A stretch of DNA of 64,000 nucleotides from Pseudoruminococcus massiliensis (lineage in GTDB: Bacteria > Bacillota > Clostridia > Oscillospirales > Acutalibacteraceae). Below, one piece after another: positions 1 to 8,877 of this stretch; positions within the stretch are counted from its first letter, which is position 1, and every line of letters starts with the position of its first letter. The stretch covers positions 434,001 to 498,000 of the forward strand of contig NZ_OLMR01000002.1 in NCBI RefSeq assembly GCF_900291955.1, given 5' to 3'. Both the position numbers and the translations under genes were made by a program. The notes below the pieces were generated by a model. That model had not been told where the DNA came from. It saw only the letters and a list, made by a program, of their open reading frames with translations, and searched no databases.

Positions 1-2
1 TT

Positions 3-29
3 AAAAAGAGAGGCACTTTCGAGCCTCTC
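3..29 (-). terminator. Rho-independent terminator of the 46-492 gene
   Basis: Seven-base-pair stem GAGAGGC/GCCTCTC with an 8-base loop, followed on the minus strand by a run of five T. It lies directly after the stop codon of the 148-residue gene. Confidence 0.75.
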
Positions 30-45
30 AGGTTTGCAATATACA

Positions 46-492
46 TTATTTTATTTTAAACTTAGATTCCTGTTGAGCAATACAGATACCTATATCAAAG
101 AATGGCTTGATATTATCCTCCTTGCCATTTTTAAGACGCTTAAAAACCTTAGAAATCGGAGAAACCTTTGTCTGCTCGTTCTTTTTAAGTATTGGCATTC
201 CATTTTCATCTACCCACACAAAGCCAGCGTGTTTTAAGCCTGTCCGCAAAAGCACTTCTCCAAGATATGCTCCAAATATAAGGGAAAGCTCCCATATTTC
301 TTCATCTGTTGCACAAATTTTTTTTGTAGCAGGTTCATATTTATCAAGAACCTCCTCAAGCTCCTCTATGCTTTCCCTTTTATAATCGAAATCATAATTA
401 AATCTTTTGCCATGCTCAACGGCTTTCTCTGCAAGGCTTTTCATCTCTAATGCTGTTGGATTATCTTTTTGCTTTTTTCTGAATAAACCCAT
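46..492 (-). CDS. Hypothetical protein, 148 aa
   Basis: I do not recognise the family. The start is placed at 492 because GAGGGGAG lies about 8 bases upstream of that ATG; a longer reading frame from 567 has no comparable site. The N-terminus is basic (MGLFRKKQKDN) and the middle is a charged helical region rich in Glu and Lys. A more hydrophobic stretch around residues 65-85 (WELSLIFGAYLGEVLL) looks like a buried helix, not a membrane span. No signal peptide is visible. It stands alone with its own terminator and divergent AT-rich flanks. Probably a small soluble cytoplasmic protein; function unknown. Confidence 0.7.
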   Translation of the reverse strand: MGLFRKKQKDNPTALEMKSLAEKAVEHGKRFNYDFDYKRESIEELEEVLDKYEPATKKICATDEEIWELSLIFGAYLGEVLLRTGLKHAGFVWVDENGMPILKKNEQTKVSPISKVFKRLKNGKEDNIKPFFDIGICIAQQESKFKIK

Positions 493-620
493 CAAAAACC
501 GCTCCCCTCTGTTACTGAAACATTTAGCAAATCTCTTATAATTCTTTATTATACCATAATTCGACAATAAAATAAAGCCAAACTATAAAGATATTGCCTA
601 CAATTTTTATAGACAAAGAA

Positions 621-659
621 AAAACGGTAAGCTTAATAAACGCTAAGCCTTACCGTTTT
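621..659 (-). terminator. Terminator of the DUF6514 gene
   Basis: Long stem AAAACGGTAAG/CTTACCGTTTT with A and T tracts on both sides, so it may act on both strands. It lies just beyond the 677 stop codon. Confidence 0.7.
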
Positions 660-676
660 AAAACTATCTTATTAAA

Positions 677-895
677 TTATTCAGAGAGAAAATCTTCCAC
701 TACATCATTAAGCTGTGACACCTCAAGCTCAAGCTCATTACAAAGGTCTACAAGCCGTTTTAAGCGTTTGTAATCTTCGGTTATATCTGTAATCACAAGT
801 TTTCTTTCACCGTTGCTGTATTCGATTCCGTAGATAGTTAATTGTTTTAGTTCATCGTCATATAGTTCTGTAACTGTTATCGAATAATGTTTCAA
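677..895 (-). CDS. DUF6514-type small protein, 72 aa
   Basis: A short acidic protein with an N-terminal beta-rich half (MKHYSITVTELYDDELKQLT) and a helical C-terminal half ending in NDVVEDFLSE. The overall pattern, an 'x-YGIEYSNGE' strand followed by 'LVDLCNELELEVSQLNDVVEDFL', matches my memory of the DUF6514 family found in Oscillospiraceae and Lachnospiraceae. No function is established for that family. It is monocistronic with its own terminator, and about 220 bases of AT-rich sequence without a gene separate it from comF. Confidence 0.65.
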   Translation of the reverse strand: MKHYSITVTELYDDELKQLTIYGIEYSNGERKLVITDITEDYKRLKRLVDLCNELELEVSQLNDVVEDFLSE

Positions 896-1118
896 ATTAT
901 CACAGCTTTCGTTTTTATTTCCATCCCCTCAACCCAAATACTATTATACCATATTTTCCTATAATTTCCATTAACAATTTTGTTACTATGGTTTCGTTTG
1001 TTTAACATTATATTGACTTTTTAACGGAATAACTGTATAATAATAGCTTATTTTGGTGAACTTATATAAATCTAATTGTTTATTTCCTTTAAATAATTTT
1101 ACCTCGATTTGGAAATTA

Positions 1119-1742
1119 TTAAAAAGCTGTTGCTACTGTGGCACAAGTAATATCAACATCATTGTTTTCTGAGAGTATTCTACAACATTCAGAAAGTGTA
1201 TAACCCGTTGTGACAATATCATCTATAAGCAAAACCCTCTTGCCCTGCAAATTTATTTTATCTATCGGCTTATAAACTCCAATAATATTCTCTGCTCGAA
1301 TTTCGTGATTTAAAGTATGCTGTTCGAGATTATCACGACATTTTATGAGAGTTTCTGCGTAATCTAATTCAAGAATTTTTGCAAGCTCTCTTGCTATAAG
1401 CTCGGATTGATTATAGCCTCGCATATACAATCGCTTTTTTGAAAGCGGTACACTCGTTACCATATCTGCTATAATCTCACTTTCTGCAACTGCATTTGCA
1501 AGCACCGCACCAAAGCTTTTATAAAACTCTCGTTTCCCACGAAATTTATATCTCGCTAAAGCGTCACGAATCTTGCTGTCATACATAAAAGCGGAAACAC
1601 ATTCGTTTCCGCTTGGTATAGTTCTTATATAAGGCTCTTTTGGAAATTCCGAACGGCATTCAGCACATTCAAGCCTTCCTCTTTCAATAAGCTTTAAGCA
1701 ATACGGACATTTTCTCGGAAAAAATAAATCTAATAAGCTCAC
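1119..1742 (-). CDS. comF: ComF-family phosphoribosyltransferase-like protein
   Basis: 207 residues, normal for ComF. An N-terminal zinc finger is visible (CPYC near residue 13 and CAEC near 26), followed by a type I phosphoribosyltransferase fold with the PRPP-binding loop VLLIDDIVTTGYT near residue 170. In Bacillus and Haemophilus ComF homologues are needed for DNA uptake in competence, although many family members have unknown roles. The start is GTG at 1742, 3 bases after the folK stop codon, with a GGTGGGG ribosome site overlapping the end of folK, so it is the last gene of the folate operon. A type IV pilus system later in the window would be consistent with DNA uptake, but the link is inference. 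Confidence 0.85.
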   Translation of the reverse strand: MSLLDLFFPRKCPYCLKLIERGRLECAECRSEFPKEPYIRTIPSGNECVSAFMYDSKIRDALARYKFRGKREFYKSFGAVLANAVAESEIIADMVTSVPLSKKRLYMRGYNQSELIARELAKILELDYAETLIKCRDNLEQHTLNHEIRAENIIGVYKPIDKINLQGKRVLLIDDIVTTGYTLSECCRILSENNDVDITCATVATAF

Positions 1743-1744
1743 AG

Positions 1745-2224
1745 CTACCCCACCTTATTTATACCCGAAGTATCAAGGCTTGAAAGACTTTTCTTGAAAT
1801 CAATCCCGAAAGCATTTCCATTCGGGAAAATATCAAGAAGTGGAACCATTACAAATGCCCTTTCAAGAAATCTCGGGTGCGGAAGTGTAAGTGCTTCATC
1901 ATTTCGAGTTTCATTCTCGATAAGAATTATATCAATATCTATAATTCTTGGAGAATTTTTATAAGGGCGGAGTCTGCCCATTTTAGCCTCAATGCCTAAA
2001 CAAGCTCCCATAAGCATTTCTGATGAAAGCTCGGTTTCTATCATAACACAGCAATTATAGAAATTCTGCTGTTCGTCGGGTGTTTCAAATGGCTCTGTTT
2101 CATAGATTGCTGAAGCTTTAACAAGCTCTGTATCAATCAAAAGTGACAAAGCCTCAATCGCTCCCTTGAGATTTTCCAGACGATTGCCTATATTCGTGCC
2201 TAAACAAAGTATAGCCTTTCTCAT
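1745..2224 (-). CDS. folK: 2-amino-4-hydroxy-6-hydroxymethyldihydropteridine pyrophosphokinase
   Basis: 159 residues. HPPK transfers pyrophosphate from ATP to 6-hydroxymethyl-7,8-dihydropterin, the step before dihydropteroate synthase. Signature elements are the N-terminal LCLGTNIGNRLENL and the family box PRIIDIDIILIE near residue 93, whose Asp residues bind magnesium, followed by LPHPRFLERAFVMVPL. The ATG at 2224 directly follows the folB stop codon, implying translational coupling within folP-folB-folK-comF. Confidence 0.95.
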   Translation of the reverse strand: MRKAILCLGTNIGNRLENLKGAIEALSLLIDTELVKASAIYETEPFETPDEQQNFYNCCVMIETELSSEMLMGACLGIEAKMGRLRPYKNSPRIIDIDIILIENETRNDEALTLPHPRFLERAFVMVPLLDIFPNGNAFGIDFKKSLSSLDTSGINKVG

Positions 2225-2593
2225 TTATTCAGACTCCCTACTTCTTGTAATATCAACTGCAACATACCCAAAATCTGCCGCTATCGGTGCATTAGGCTTT
2301 TTCAAGCAAACTCTTACACTCTTAGCAAGGCTAAATTCCGCAAGAATACAATCTGCAACAGCCTGTGCCGCCGCTTCAATTAAATCATAGCGATTTTCGG
2401 TCATAACACGCTTTATGCTCTGCGTTGCCTGTGAATAGTTTATTGTTGCCTCGAGCTTGTCTGTTCGACAAGCCTCGCTTAAATCAGCGAAAATATCAAC
2501 ATCTAATATAAATAGCTGTCCACGCTCTTTCTCGAAATCTCGCACACCATGATAGGCATATATCCTCAAATCCTTAATAGCAATCCTGTCCAT
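2225..2593 (-). CDS. folB: Dihydroneopterin aldolase
   Basis: 122 residues, usual for FolB. It cleaves 7,8-dihydroneopterin to 6-hydroxymethyl-dihydropterin and glycolaldehyde. The N-terminal DRIAIKDLRIYAYHGV with the 'YHGV' motif, the conserved Glu in EKERGQLF and the Tyr in the middle (TINYSQATQSIKRVM) are typical. Its start lies 20 bases inside the 3' end of folP, so the two are translationally coupled. No fused FolK domain is present; folK is the next gene. Confidence 0.95.
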   Translation of the reverse strand: MDRIAIKDLRIYAYHGVRDFEKERGQLFILDVDIFADLSEACRTDKLEATINYSQATQSIKRVMTENRYDLIEAAAQAVADCILAEFSLAKSVRVCLKKPNAPIAADFGYVAVDITRSRESE

Positions 2594-3389
2594 TATATCC
2601 CCTCACAATAGAATCCGCTACCTTTGTCGCCTGAACCGACTCTGCAACATCGTGTACTCTTATAATATCTGCCCCTGACGCAATAGAAAGTGTATGTGCC
2701 GCAATAGTTCCTGCAAGTCTTTGGTCAAATGGTGGATTTCCACAAGCCGCACCTATAACTCTCTTTCTTGATGCACCTATGAGAATTGCACATTCATCTA
2801 CACGATATTTTCCACATTCTCTGAGGATTTCAAGATTCATACTATGCGTTTTGTTAAAGCCTATTCCTGGGTCAAGACAAACTCTTTCCCTTGCTATACC
2901 ATATTTATCGCACTTTTCTATAACGGATTCAAAAAATTCTTTAATGCCGTCTGCTTTATCGTGCATAATAATACAGCCACAATCAGATTTTGCAGAGATT
3001 TTATACATTTCCTCATCTACATAGCCTGTAACATCGTTAATTATATCTGCACCGTATTCAAGGGATTTTTCGGCAACAGACGGATAGAATGTATCAATAG
3101 AAATCGGCACGCTTACAGCCTTTCTGACAGCCTTTAAGAAAGGAATCAGACGGTTTTCTTCCTCCTCAGCAGAAATTTTTGTATATCCTGGGCGGGTGGA
3201 TTGAGCTCCTATATCAATAATATCCGCACCGTCATTCTGCATTTGTAGAGCGTGTTCTACTGCGGAATCTATGTTAAACCATTTTCCGCCATCGGAGAAT
3301 GAATCTGGGGTGACATTGAGTATGCCCATAACATAAGTTTTTTCACCAAGTGGGAGAGTATAGTTTCTTGCTTTAAATACCTTTTGCAT
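2574..3389 (-). CDS. folP: Dihydropteroate synthase
   Basis: 271 residues, a standard single-domain DHPS. It condenses hydroxymethyl-dihydropterin pyrophosphate with p-aminobenzoate and is the sulfonamide target. The signatures GILNVTPDSFSDGG (near residue 22) and DIIDIGAQSTRPG (near 58) are both visible, and PISIDTF and LIGASRKR follow in order. A strong GGAGGA site lies about 6 bases before the ATG. It heads folP-folB-folK-comF. A 275-base gap holding a mosaic repeat separates it from folE upstream, so it may depend on read-through or on its own promoter. Confidence 0.97.
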   Translation of the reverse strand: MQKVFKARNYTLPLGEKTYVMGILNVTPDSFSDGGKWFNIDSAVEHALQMQNDGADIIDIGAQSTRPGYTKISAEEEENRLIPFLKAVRKAVSVPISIDTFYPSVAEKSLEYGADIINDVTGYVDEEMYKISAKSDCGCIIMHDKADGIKEFFESVIEKCDKYGIARERVCLDPGIGFNKTHSMNLEILRECGKYRVDECAILIGASRKRVIGAACGNPPFDQRLAGTIAAHTLSIASGADIIRVHDVAESVQATKVADSIVRGYNGQDCY

Positions 3390-3410
3390 AGTTATCCTCC
3401 AATATATAAG

Positions 3411-3655
3411 CTAAAGAAAAAAGAATACAGATAAAAGTTTCGCACAAGCCTTTTTAAAGCGGCGTGCCGCCGCAGTCAAGACGCGGAATCGCTTGGCTTT
3501 GCCTCGCTCGTAGTAAGTGAGGGAAGGTAATTGACGCGGTCGGGGAAATTCCCAATGAACTACCAAGTGATGAGCCACCGCCCCCAAGATGTGAAATTGC
3601 TCGGATTTACCTCGCTCGATATTCACAATTTAAGCTAACTACTGCGAAAAATTTC
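3411..3655. repeat. Mosaic hairpin element R1 (degenerate), between folE and folP
   Basis: Contains the family landmarks 'AAAAGTTTCGC', the GCGGCGTGCCGCCGC hairpin, 'AAGACGCGGAATCGC' and 'TTGACGCGGTCG', in degenerate form. It appears to be an old copy. The element sits inside what would otherwise be a contiguous folate operon. Confidence 0.7.
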
Positions 3656-3664
3656 TTCTCATTC

Positions 3665-4231
3665 TTATTTATTTGTCAAAAGCGACATTACTTCGGCTCT
3701 TGTCTTTGCATCAGTCCTGATTGCTCCCCTTAACGCTGAAGTCATCGTTTTAGCACCGGCAGCTCTTGCTCCTCGCATTGTCATACACAAATGTTCTGCC
3801 TCTATAACAACTGCCACACCCAAAGGCTCTAAATTATCATATAAGAAATCAGCAATTTCTGTTGTCAATCTCTCCTGAACCTGCGGCTTTTTTGCAAAAC
3901 AGCTTACTATTCTCGCAAATTTTGATAAACCGATTATCTTTCCATTCTTAGGTATGTATGCAATATGTGCTACACCTACAAATGGCAAAAGATGATGCTC
4001 ACAAACTGAATACATCGGTATATCACGAACTATTACAAGCTCTTGCTCCTGTTCCGGAACATTGAATATCTTGAGGTATTTTTTAGGGTCATCATCTAAG
4101 CCTGCAAAAATTTCCTCATACATATTAGCTACTCTCTTTGGTGTTTCGAGCAAGCCCTCTCTATCGACATCTTCTCCGATTGCTGCTAAAAGTTCCTTTA
4201 CAGCAGCCTCTACTCTTTGCTTATCTATCAT
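3665..4231 (-). CDS. folE: GTP cyclohydrolase I
   Basis: 188 residues, the usual length for the type IA enzyme. It converts GTP to 7,8-dihydroneopterin triphosphate, the first step of folate synthesis. Zinc ligands are seen in CEHHLLPF (near residue 77) and in [12 protein letters not shown] (near 148), and the substrate-binding stretch GLSKFARIV is intact. It starts 15 bases after the end of the transglutaminase-like gene, on the same strand, so the two probably share a transcript. Downstream folP is separated by repeat R1. Confidence 0.96.
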   Translation of the reverse strand: MIDKQRVEAAVKELLAAIGEDVDREGLLETPKRVANMYEEIFAGLDDDPKKYLKIFNVPEQEQELVIVRDIPMYSVCEHHLLPFVGVAHIAYIPKNGKIIGLSKFARIVSCFAKKPQVQERLTTEIADFLYDNLEPLGVAVVIEAEHLCMTMRGARAAGAKTMTSALRGAIRTDAKTRAEVMSLLTNK

Positions 4232-4246
4232 TGCTAATCCCTCTCT

Positions 4247-5614
4247 CTAAGATTCTTCGCTATCGCTGGTATAAGCCAAAACAACTCTTACAAGTGATGC
4301 GTTTTCATTTTTCACAATGGAAAGTCCATCTCTGTCGATTTTATGCTCATCGTCAAGCTGTTCGTTTGCCGAATTAACATAGGAATAAAACTTATATGGC
4401 TGATTAAAGAACAGAGTATTTATATACTCCTCATATTGCATTTCCTTGCCAAACATTATCGGAAGATACTTTTCCTTACTGTTCGCAGCATTTATCAAAG
4501 CCGAGATAACCTTATTATTGGTTTCCTCATCAAATGTTGTAATTACCGCCGCATTTTTGGAGTAATATCCAGCCTGTGTAGAGGTACATTGCGGAATAAA
4601 GAAATTGTATCTTAAATCATTCTCTTTGCTTTGGTCAAGGCTCACTTCATCAACAATCGGGCTTATAGTATGGCTTGTTTTTATCATTTCGTCATCAATA
4701 TTAAAGAAATCATAAATCGCACCATTGGTTGTATCGTCCCATGTAGAATCAAGATGATACCATTCATCATCTATTTTAACAACATTCCACATATGGCCTA
4801 CGCCCTCACTATCACCACGAATGGTCATACATTCTATACCGCTTAGATTTAACAAAAGCTGCATAGATTTCGCATATCCCTCACATACAGCCTCACCTTT
4901 AACAATAGAACCATAAGCAGAAAAATATTCCCAACCATCACTAAGGCTTGCAACTGTACCTTTATATATGCAGTTATTTATGACGAAATCGTGCATAAAC
5001 TTTTCTCTTTCAAATTCGCTCATTCCGTCCTCAAGAGATGCCATAATTCTATTTACAGCACTATTAAGAACTAAATATTTTTTTTCACATTCGTCTGCGG
5101 ATATTACGGAATAAAATTCCACCATAGTATCCTCGCCAACATAAGCATAGCCAAAAAGATTATCGAGCCAGAATATATGCGGATTATCAAAAACAAAAGC
5201 ATTTATTGAACGGCGAATTTCGCTTTCCGACATATGAATGCCCTCAATATTAGCCCTCTCGGTGCGATAATGGTCGTTCTCGTCCTTAGTTTCGCTTATG
5301 ATAGTAACACTTTTAGTGATGAGGTCATAAAGCTTTTTCTCAGATTCTGAACTAAGTGATTCTCTGCCCTTTGTTGTTTTTATAGGCTTATAATAAGGAG
5401 ATTCCGAAAAATCTTTTAGCATAACAGTACGATAAGAAAGCCCGGTATCATCGCCATCTATGTTTACGGCATTTATCGTATCAGGGCTGGTAGATTTATT
5501 ATCTATAATAGTAGTTCTGCCAAGATTTATGAAATAGATTGTACAGCAGGTGAAAACTGCTGTAAGAATAATAAAAAACAAAACATATACAATTCCTGAA
5601 GTAGTTTTTTTCAT
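4247..5614 (-). CDS. Membrane-anchored transglutaminase-like protein
   Basis: 455 residues. A hydrophobic segment at residues 8-31 (VYVLFFIILTAVFTCC) acts as an uncleaved anchor or signal. The transglutaminase-like core lies near residues 215-300 and shows the triad in order: Cys in GEAVCEGYAKSM, His in GVGHMWNVVKI and Asp in HLDSTWDDT. Family members act as transglutaminases or papain-like proteases on cell-surface proteins; the substrate is unknown. The remaining sequence carries no other recognised domain. The upstream coaD operon ends at its own terminator (about 5641-5677), so this gene probably starts a transcript running into folE. Confidence 0.85.
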   Translation of the reverse strand: MKKTTSGIVYVLFFIILTAVFTCCTIYFINLGRTTIIDNKSTSPDTINAVNIDGDDTGLSYRTVMLKDFSESPYYKPIKTTKGRESLSSESEKKLYDLITKSVTIISETKDENDHYRTERANIEGIHMSESEIRRSINAFVFDNPHIFWLDNLFGYAYVGEDTMVEFYSVISADECEKKYLVLNSAVNRIMASLEDGMSEFEREKFMHDFVINNCIYKGTVASLSDGWEYFSAYGSIVKGEAVCEGYAKSMQLLLNLSGIECMTIRGDSEGVGHMWNVVKIDDEWYHLDSTWDDTTNGAIYDFFNIDDEMIKTSHTISPIVDEVSLDQSKENDLRYNFFIPQCTSTQAGYYSKNAAVITTFDEETNNKVISALINAANSKEKYLPIMFGKEMQYEEYINTLFFNQPYKFYSYVNSANEQLDDEHKIDRDGLSIVKNENASLVRVVLAYTSDSEES

Positions 5615-5640
5615 CTGCTATCCTCCATAAATAATTTGAT

Positions 5641-5677
5641 TAAATAAGCGGCGAATTTCACTGATGAAAACGCCGCT
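5641..5677 (-). terminator. Terminator after the rsmD-coaD-coiled-coil operon
   Basis: Stem AGCGGCG/CGCCGCT around a 17-base loop, followed on the minus strand by TTATTTAAT, just after the stop of the 5694-6158 gene. Confidence 0.6.
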
Positions 5678-5693
5678 CAGTTCTTAAAAATCT

Positions 5694-6158
5694 TTACTTT
5701 CTCTGTGATGCCTTTATACTCTGTCTTGCTTTTTTAAGCTCTGCAAGCGTCTTGCTCATATCATCATCAGCTTGCTTCATAATGTCATCTATGTATTCCG
5801 CCGCAGCTTTTCTCATCTCGCCAGATTTCATCTTTGCATCGCTTATCATCTCGCTTGAACGATGCTGTGCCTGTCGGACTATTTCGCTCTTGGCTACCAT
5901 CTTTCTTGCCCTATCCTCAGCAGAATGAATTATAGCCTCTGCCTCTTGATTAGCCTGACTTATAATTCTGTTTCTATCAGCAACAATTCCCCTTGCCTGA
6001 CGGATTTCCTGAGGAAGATTAGCCCTAATCTCATCAAGAATATCCTTAAAGCCTGTCACACTTACTATTGCTTTGTCCTTGCTGAGAGGCAATTTTGCAG
6101 AAGCGTCTATCATCTCATAAAGGTCATTTATCATTGTTTCTACACTAATATTATTCAT
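5694..6158 (-). CDS. Coiled-coil protein next to coaD
   Basis: 154 residues, almost entirely heptad-like helix: charged Ala, Glu, Arg and Lys from about residue 55 (ANQEAEAIIHSAEDRARK) to the end, with no membrane span. Proteins of this appearance directly after coaD are common in Clostridia and are often labelled 'ATPase' because of weak resemblance to the b subunit stalk of F/V ATPases; they lack any nucleotide-binding motif. It starts 5 bases after the coaD stop codon. A DivIVA-like or scaffold role is possible but is a guess. Confidence 0.75.
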   Translation of the reverse strand: MNNISVETMINDLYEMIDASAKLPLSKDKAIVSVTGFKDILDEIRANLPQEIRQARGIVADRNRIISQANQEAEAIIHSAEDRARKMVAKSEIVRQAQHRSSEMISDAKMKSGEMRKAAAEYIDDIMKQADDDMSKTLAELKKARQSIKASQRK

Positions 6159-6163
6159 AACAA

Positions 6164-6646
6164 CTATTCCTTTCTCAATCTTTCTATAATTTCATCATGA
6201 ACACATTCGGGGACAAATGATGATATATCTCCGCCAAGCTGTGCCACCTGCTTGACGATACTTGAGCTTAGGAACATATTCTCTGACCTTGTTGTAAGGA
6301 AGATTGTTTCAAGCTCAGGATTAAGCTTTTTATTAGTAAGTGCCATCTGAAATTCATATTCAAAATCAGATAAAGCACGAAGTCCTCTGACTATTGCAGT
6401 AGCATTTTTCTGTGCCGCAAAATCCGCAAGCAAACCATCAAAGCTTGTAACTTCAACATTAGGCAAGTCTGAGGTTGCCTTTTCTAAAAGCCTTACTCTT
6501 TCTTCTGCTGTAAAGCAAGCCTGTTTATTCATATTATGTAAAACTGCTACGATAATTTTATCGAACATCTTTGAGGCTCTTGTAATAATATCAATGTGTC
6601 CTACGGTAACAGGGTCAAAGCTACCTGAACAAATAACTGTTTTCAT
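6164..6646 (-). CDS. coaD: Pantetheine-phosphate adenylyltransferase
   Basis: 160 residues, the normal CoaD length. It transfers AMP from ATP to 4'-phosphopantetheine in coenzyme A synthesis. Nucleotidyltransferase signatures are visible: GSFDPVTVGHIDII at residue 8 (HxGH-type motif), RGLRALSDFEYEFQMA near residue 90, and the ISSF-like FLSSSIVKQVAQLGG near 126. It lies 26 bases after rsmD, an arrangement conserved through Firmicutes. Confidence 0.97.
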   Translation of the reverse strand: MKTVICSGSFDPVTVGHIDIITRASKMFDKIIVAVLHNMNKQACFTAEERVRLLEKATSDLPNVEVTSFDGLLADFAAQKNATAIVRGLRALSDFEYEFQMALTNKKLNPELETIFLTTRSENMFLSSSIVKQVAQLGGDISSFVPECVHDEIIERLRKE

Positions 6647-6672
6647 CTATCCGACCACCCTCTGAATGTTTA

Positions 6673-7218
6673 TTATAGCATACTTTCGTGAATATATGCT
6701 GTCAGCATAATTTTGCCATAGCGATATTGCTTTTTGATAACAAACTCCCCAATCTGATTCGGAAGCTCCTCATCTCTTGGGTGTTCACAGATTATTTTTC
6801 CTGTTCTGTTCATAAATATAGGCAAAATATCAAGGGCTTTCTCAAGCAAACCCTTTCTATAAGGCGGGTCGAGAAAAGCAATATCGAATTTCTCGTCACA
6901 ACCCTTTAAATATGAAATCGAATCAGAAGACTTAACCTCGGCATTCTCAGAAATCCCTGTTGTTTCAAGGTTACGGTTTATAACAGCAAGCGAACTCTTT
7001 GAGGAATCAACTAATATAGCTTTTTTTGCTCCTCTGCTGAGTGCCTCTATACCCATCTGTCCAGAGCCTGCGAACAAATCAAGAAATACTCTGCCCTCAA
7101 GCTCAAACTGAATTATTGAGAAAACAGCCTCCTTAACCATATCGGTAGTAGGTCTGACATCGTTGCCGCTAAGTGTTTCAAGCTTTCTTCCGCCCGCCTT
7201 ACCTGTAATAACTCTCAT
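6673..7218 (-). CDS. rsmD: 16S rRNA (guanine966-N2)-methyltransferase
   Basis: 181 residues. RsmD methylates G966 of 16S rRNA in the 30S subunit. The N-terminal MRVITGKAGGRKLE, the SAM-binding loop FLDLFAGSGQMGIEALSRGA and the catalytic FLDPPY box (near residue 116) are diagnostic. First gene of rsmD-coaD-coiled-coil protein. Confidence 0.96.
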   Translation of the reverse strand: MRVITGKAGGRKLETLSGNDVRPTTDMVKEAVFSIIQFELEGRVFLDLFAGSGQMGIEALSRGAKKAILVDSSKSSLAVINRNLETTGISENAEVKSSDSISYLKGCDEKFDIAFLDPPYRKGLLEKALDILPIFMNRTGKIICEHPRDEELPNQIGEFVIKKQYRYGKIMLTAYIHESML

Positions 7219-7349
7219 CCAATTTCACTTCCTTCAGAAAATCATTTTATAAATCATATAATAAAAACATTATAGCACATACTGACAAATTATGCACTAA
7301 TTATTTAGTACGCTTTACCAATTCAATCGAATTTTTTTCGTTCCTTAAT

Positions 7350-7580
7350 GACGAAACTTTTGAGTATCTTAAAGAAATTTAATCGTAGGGGCGAACTGTG
7401 TTCGCCCGTTCGGTAGTTTTACCGACCGCGTCAACATAAGTTGATTTAGAATGTCGAGGTTTTGCTTGCAAAACCGATTCCGCGTCTTGGGGGCGGCGGC
7501 TCGCCGCCTCGAGCGAAACTTTTGAGTATCTTAAAGAAATTTAATCGTAGGGGTGAACTTCCCTTGCGAGTATCAAGTAA
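7350..7580. repeat. Mosaic hairpin element R2
   Basis: Contains the family arms 'CGAAACTTTTGAGTATCTT', 'GACCGCGTCAACA' and 'GATTCCGCGTCTTG' with the GGCGGCGGCTCGCCGCC hairpin. A stretch of about 50 bases starting at 7352 is repeated starting at 7514 with one C/T difference, so the element has an internal direct duplication. Confidence 0.75.
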
Positions 7581-7586
7581 AATTTA

Positions 7587-8633
7587 TCACTTAGACTTAA
7601 CGGTTATAATAAAGCCATCTACATTATTTCCTGAAATCTCATAATCACAATCCTTTGGAATAGCTATCTGAGTTACATCGCCATCTTTATATGCTTTCTC
7701 ATACCACATACTCCATGTTGTGCCGTCTTCTGCACTTACTGTTAAAGGATTATCCTTTGTATTATTCTTAATCTTATCAAGATATTCCTCAAGGCAAAGA
7801 TTATTCTGTTTCATATATATTGCATGAGGTATGCCAACATAACGATAATGCCAAGGTTCATAGTAATATCCTGTTATATCTACCTTATCCTCAGGATAAC
7901 GAACTATAAAGCCATAATTCGCACAATTATTTAAGAACCATTCATCATTGCCAGTTCCGTCAAAAGCTATACCATTCTTCTCCGTAGCATTATAGTGGTC
8001 AACATCAAAAACATAGCCAGTCTGGTGGTCACTATATCCTGGAGGTGCAACAAGGTTTACGCCTGCCTCTGGGTCACTATTGAGTTCGTCTTGATAAAGC
8101 CCTTCTTGTGTAGCATAGCTTCTATATGCACAAGCAATATAAAGGTCGCTTTCGCCATAAATACTATAAAAATCATCGAACATCTTATTTGTTGTATCAA
8201 CAATAGATTTATTTATCATAACATTAGTATCCGCAACAGTATATGTGTTCGTTTTATAGTCATAGAGTGAAACCGCATCTTCACCATCAACATAAGATGG
8301 ATAATCCTTATTGACAAGTATAAGACTTCCCTTATGAACATCATTATTATCAAGCTTTATAGCCTGCTGTGTGCCATCAAGTTTTGGTGCTGGCTGAACC
8401 TTAGGCTTAGAAGCTTCAGCTTTACTTGTGTTTTTGCTTTCAACCTTGCTGTTACTATCAGAAACAGCAGAAACAGTTTCCGATGAGGTATTCGCAGAGG
8501 AATTAGCCACTTTATTATCAGATTTTGAGCTAAGCAGATAACAAAGCGTAAATAATATACAAATTATTATAAGTAAGAAAAGCATTACTTTAAACTGCTC
8601 TTTACTCTCTTTATCAAAAAATTTCTTTTCCAA
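7587..8633 (-). CDS. VanY-like D,D-carboxypeptidase (peptidase M15B)
   Basis: 348 residues. A membrane anchor lies at residues 15-35 (VMLFLLIIICILFTLCYLL), followed by a Ser/Lys/Thr-rich linker of about 60 residues and an extracellular M15B domain (about 105-290). Zinc ligands are recognisable: His and Asp in SDHQTGYVFDVD, and the second His in EPWHYRYVG. The family removes the terminal D-Ala from peptidoglycan peptides. No vanR/S/H/A/X genes are nearby, so this is ordinary cell-wall maturation and not a resistance cluster. About 60 C-terminal residues extend past the catalytic domain. Confidence 0.9.
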   Translation of the reverse strand: MEKKFFDKESKEQFKVMLFLLIIICILFTLCYLLSSKSDNKVANSSANTSSETVSAVSDSNSKVESKNTSKAEASKPKVQPAPKLDGTQQAIKLDNNDVHKGSLILVNKDYPSYVDGEDAVSLYDYKTNTYTVADTNVMINKSIVDTTNKMFDDFYSIYGESDLYIACAYRSYATQEGLYQDELNSDPEAGVNLVAPPGYSDHQTGYVFDVDHYNATEKNGIAFDGTGNDEWFLNNCANYGFIVRYPEDKVDITGYYYEPWHYRYVGIPHAIYMKQNNLCLEEYLDKIKNNTKDNPLTVSAEDGTTWSMWYEKAYKDGDVTQIAIPKDCDYEISGNNVDGFIITVKSK

Positions 8634-8813
8634 GATAGCATCTCTTTTCCAAATTTATTTTATGTCTTAGAAATATTATAGCCGAATTTTTTAAGCATAT
8701 TTTACTCAAATGAATAAACAACAAAAATAATATTAAAATTGTCGGATTCGATTTAATTACACACAGTATAACATAATCATTAATTTTTGTCGAGTAGCAT
8801 ACCTTAAGCAAGC

Positions 8814-8842
8814 TTGATTGTAATACTTGAATTTGATATAAT
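8814..8842 (+). promoter_or_regulatory. Sigma-A promoter of aguA
   Basis: TTGATT (8814-8819), 17-base spacer, TATAAT (8837-8842), 35 bases before the aguA ATG. Confidence 0.7.
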
Positions 8843-8877
8843 AAAGTATATAATAAGATTTTCTTAGGGAGATTGCT

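Noticed and set aside
3411-3626. A 71-codon frame between folP and folE
   Set aside because: Made of repeat element R1; low-complexity, frame broken in other copies.
7587-8633. Vancomycin-resistance gene
   Set aside because: Only a VanY-like carboxypeptidase domain is present, without vanH, vanA or vanX or a two-component system; this is a housekeeping cell-wall enzyme.
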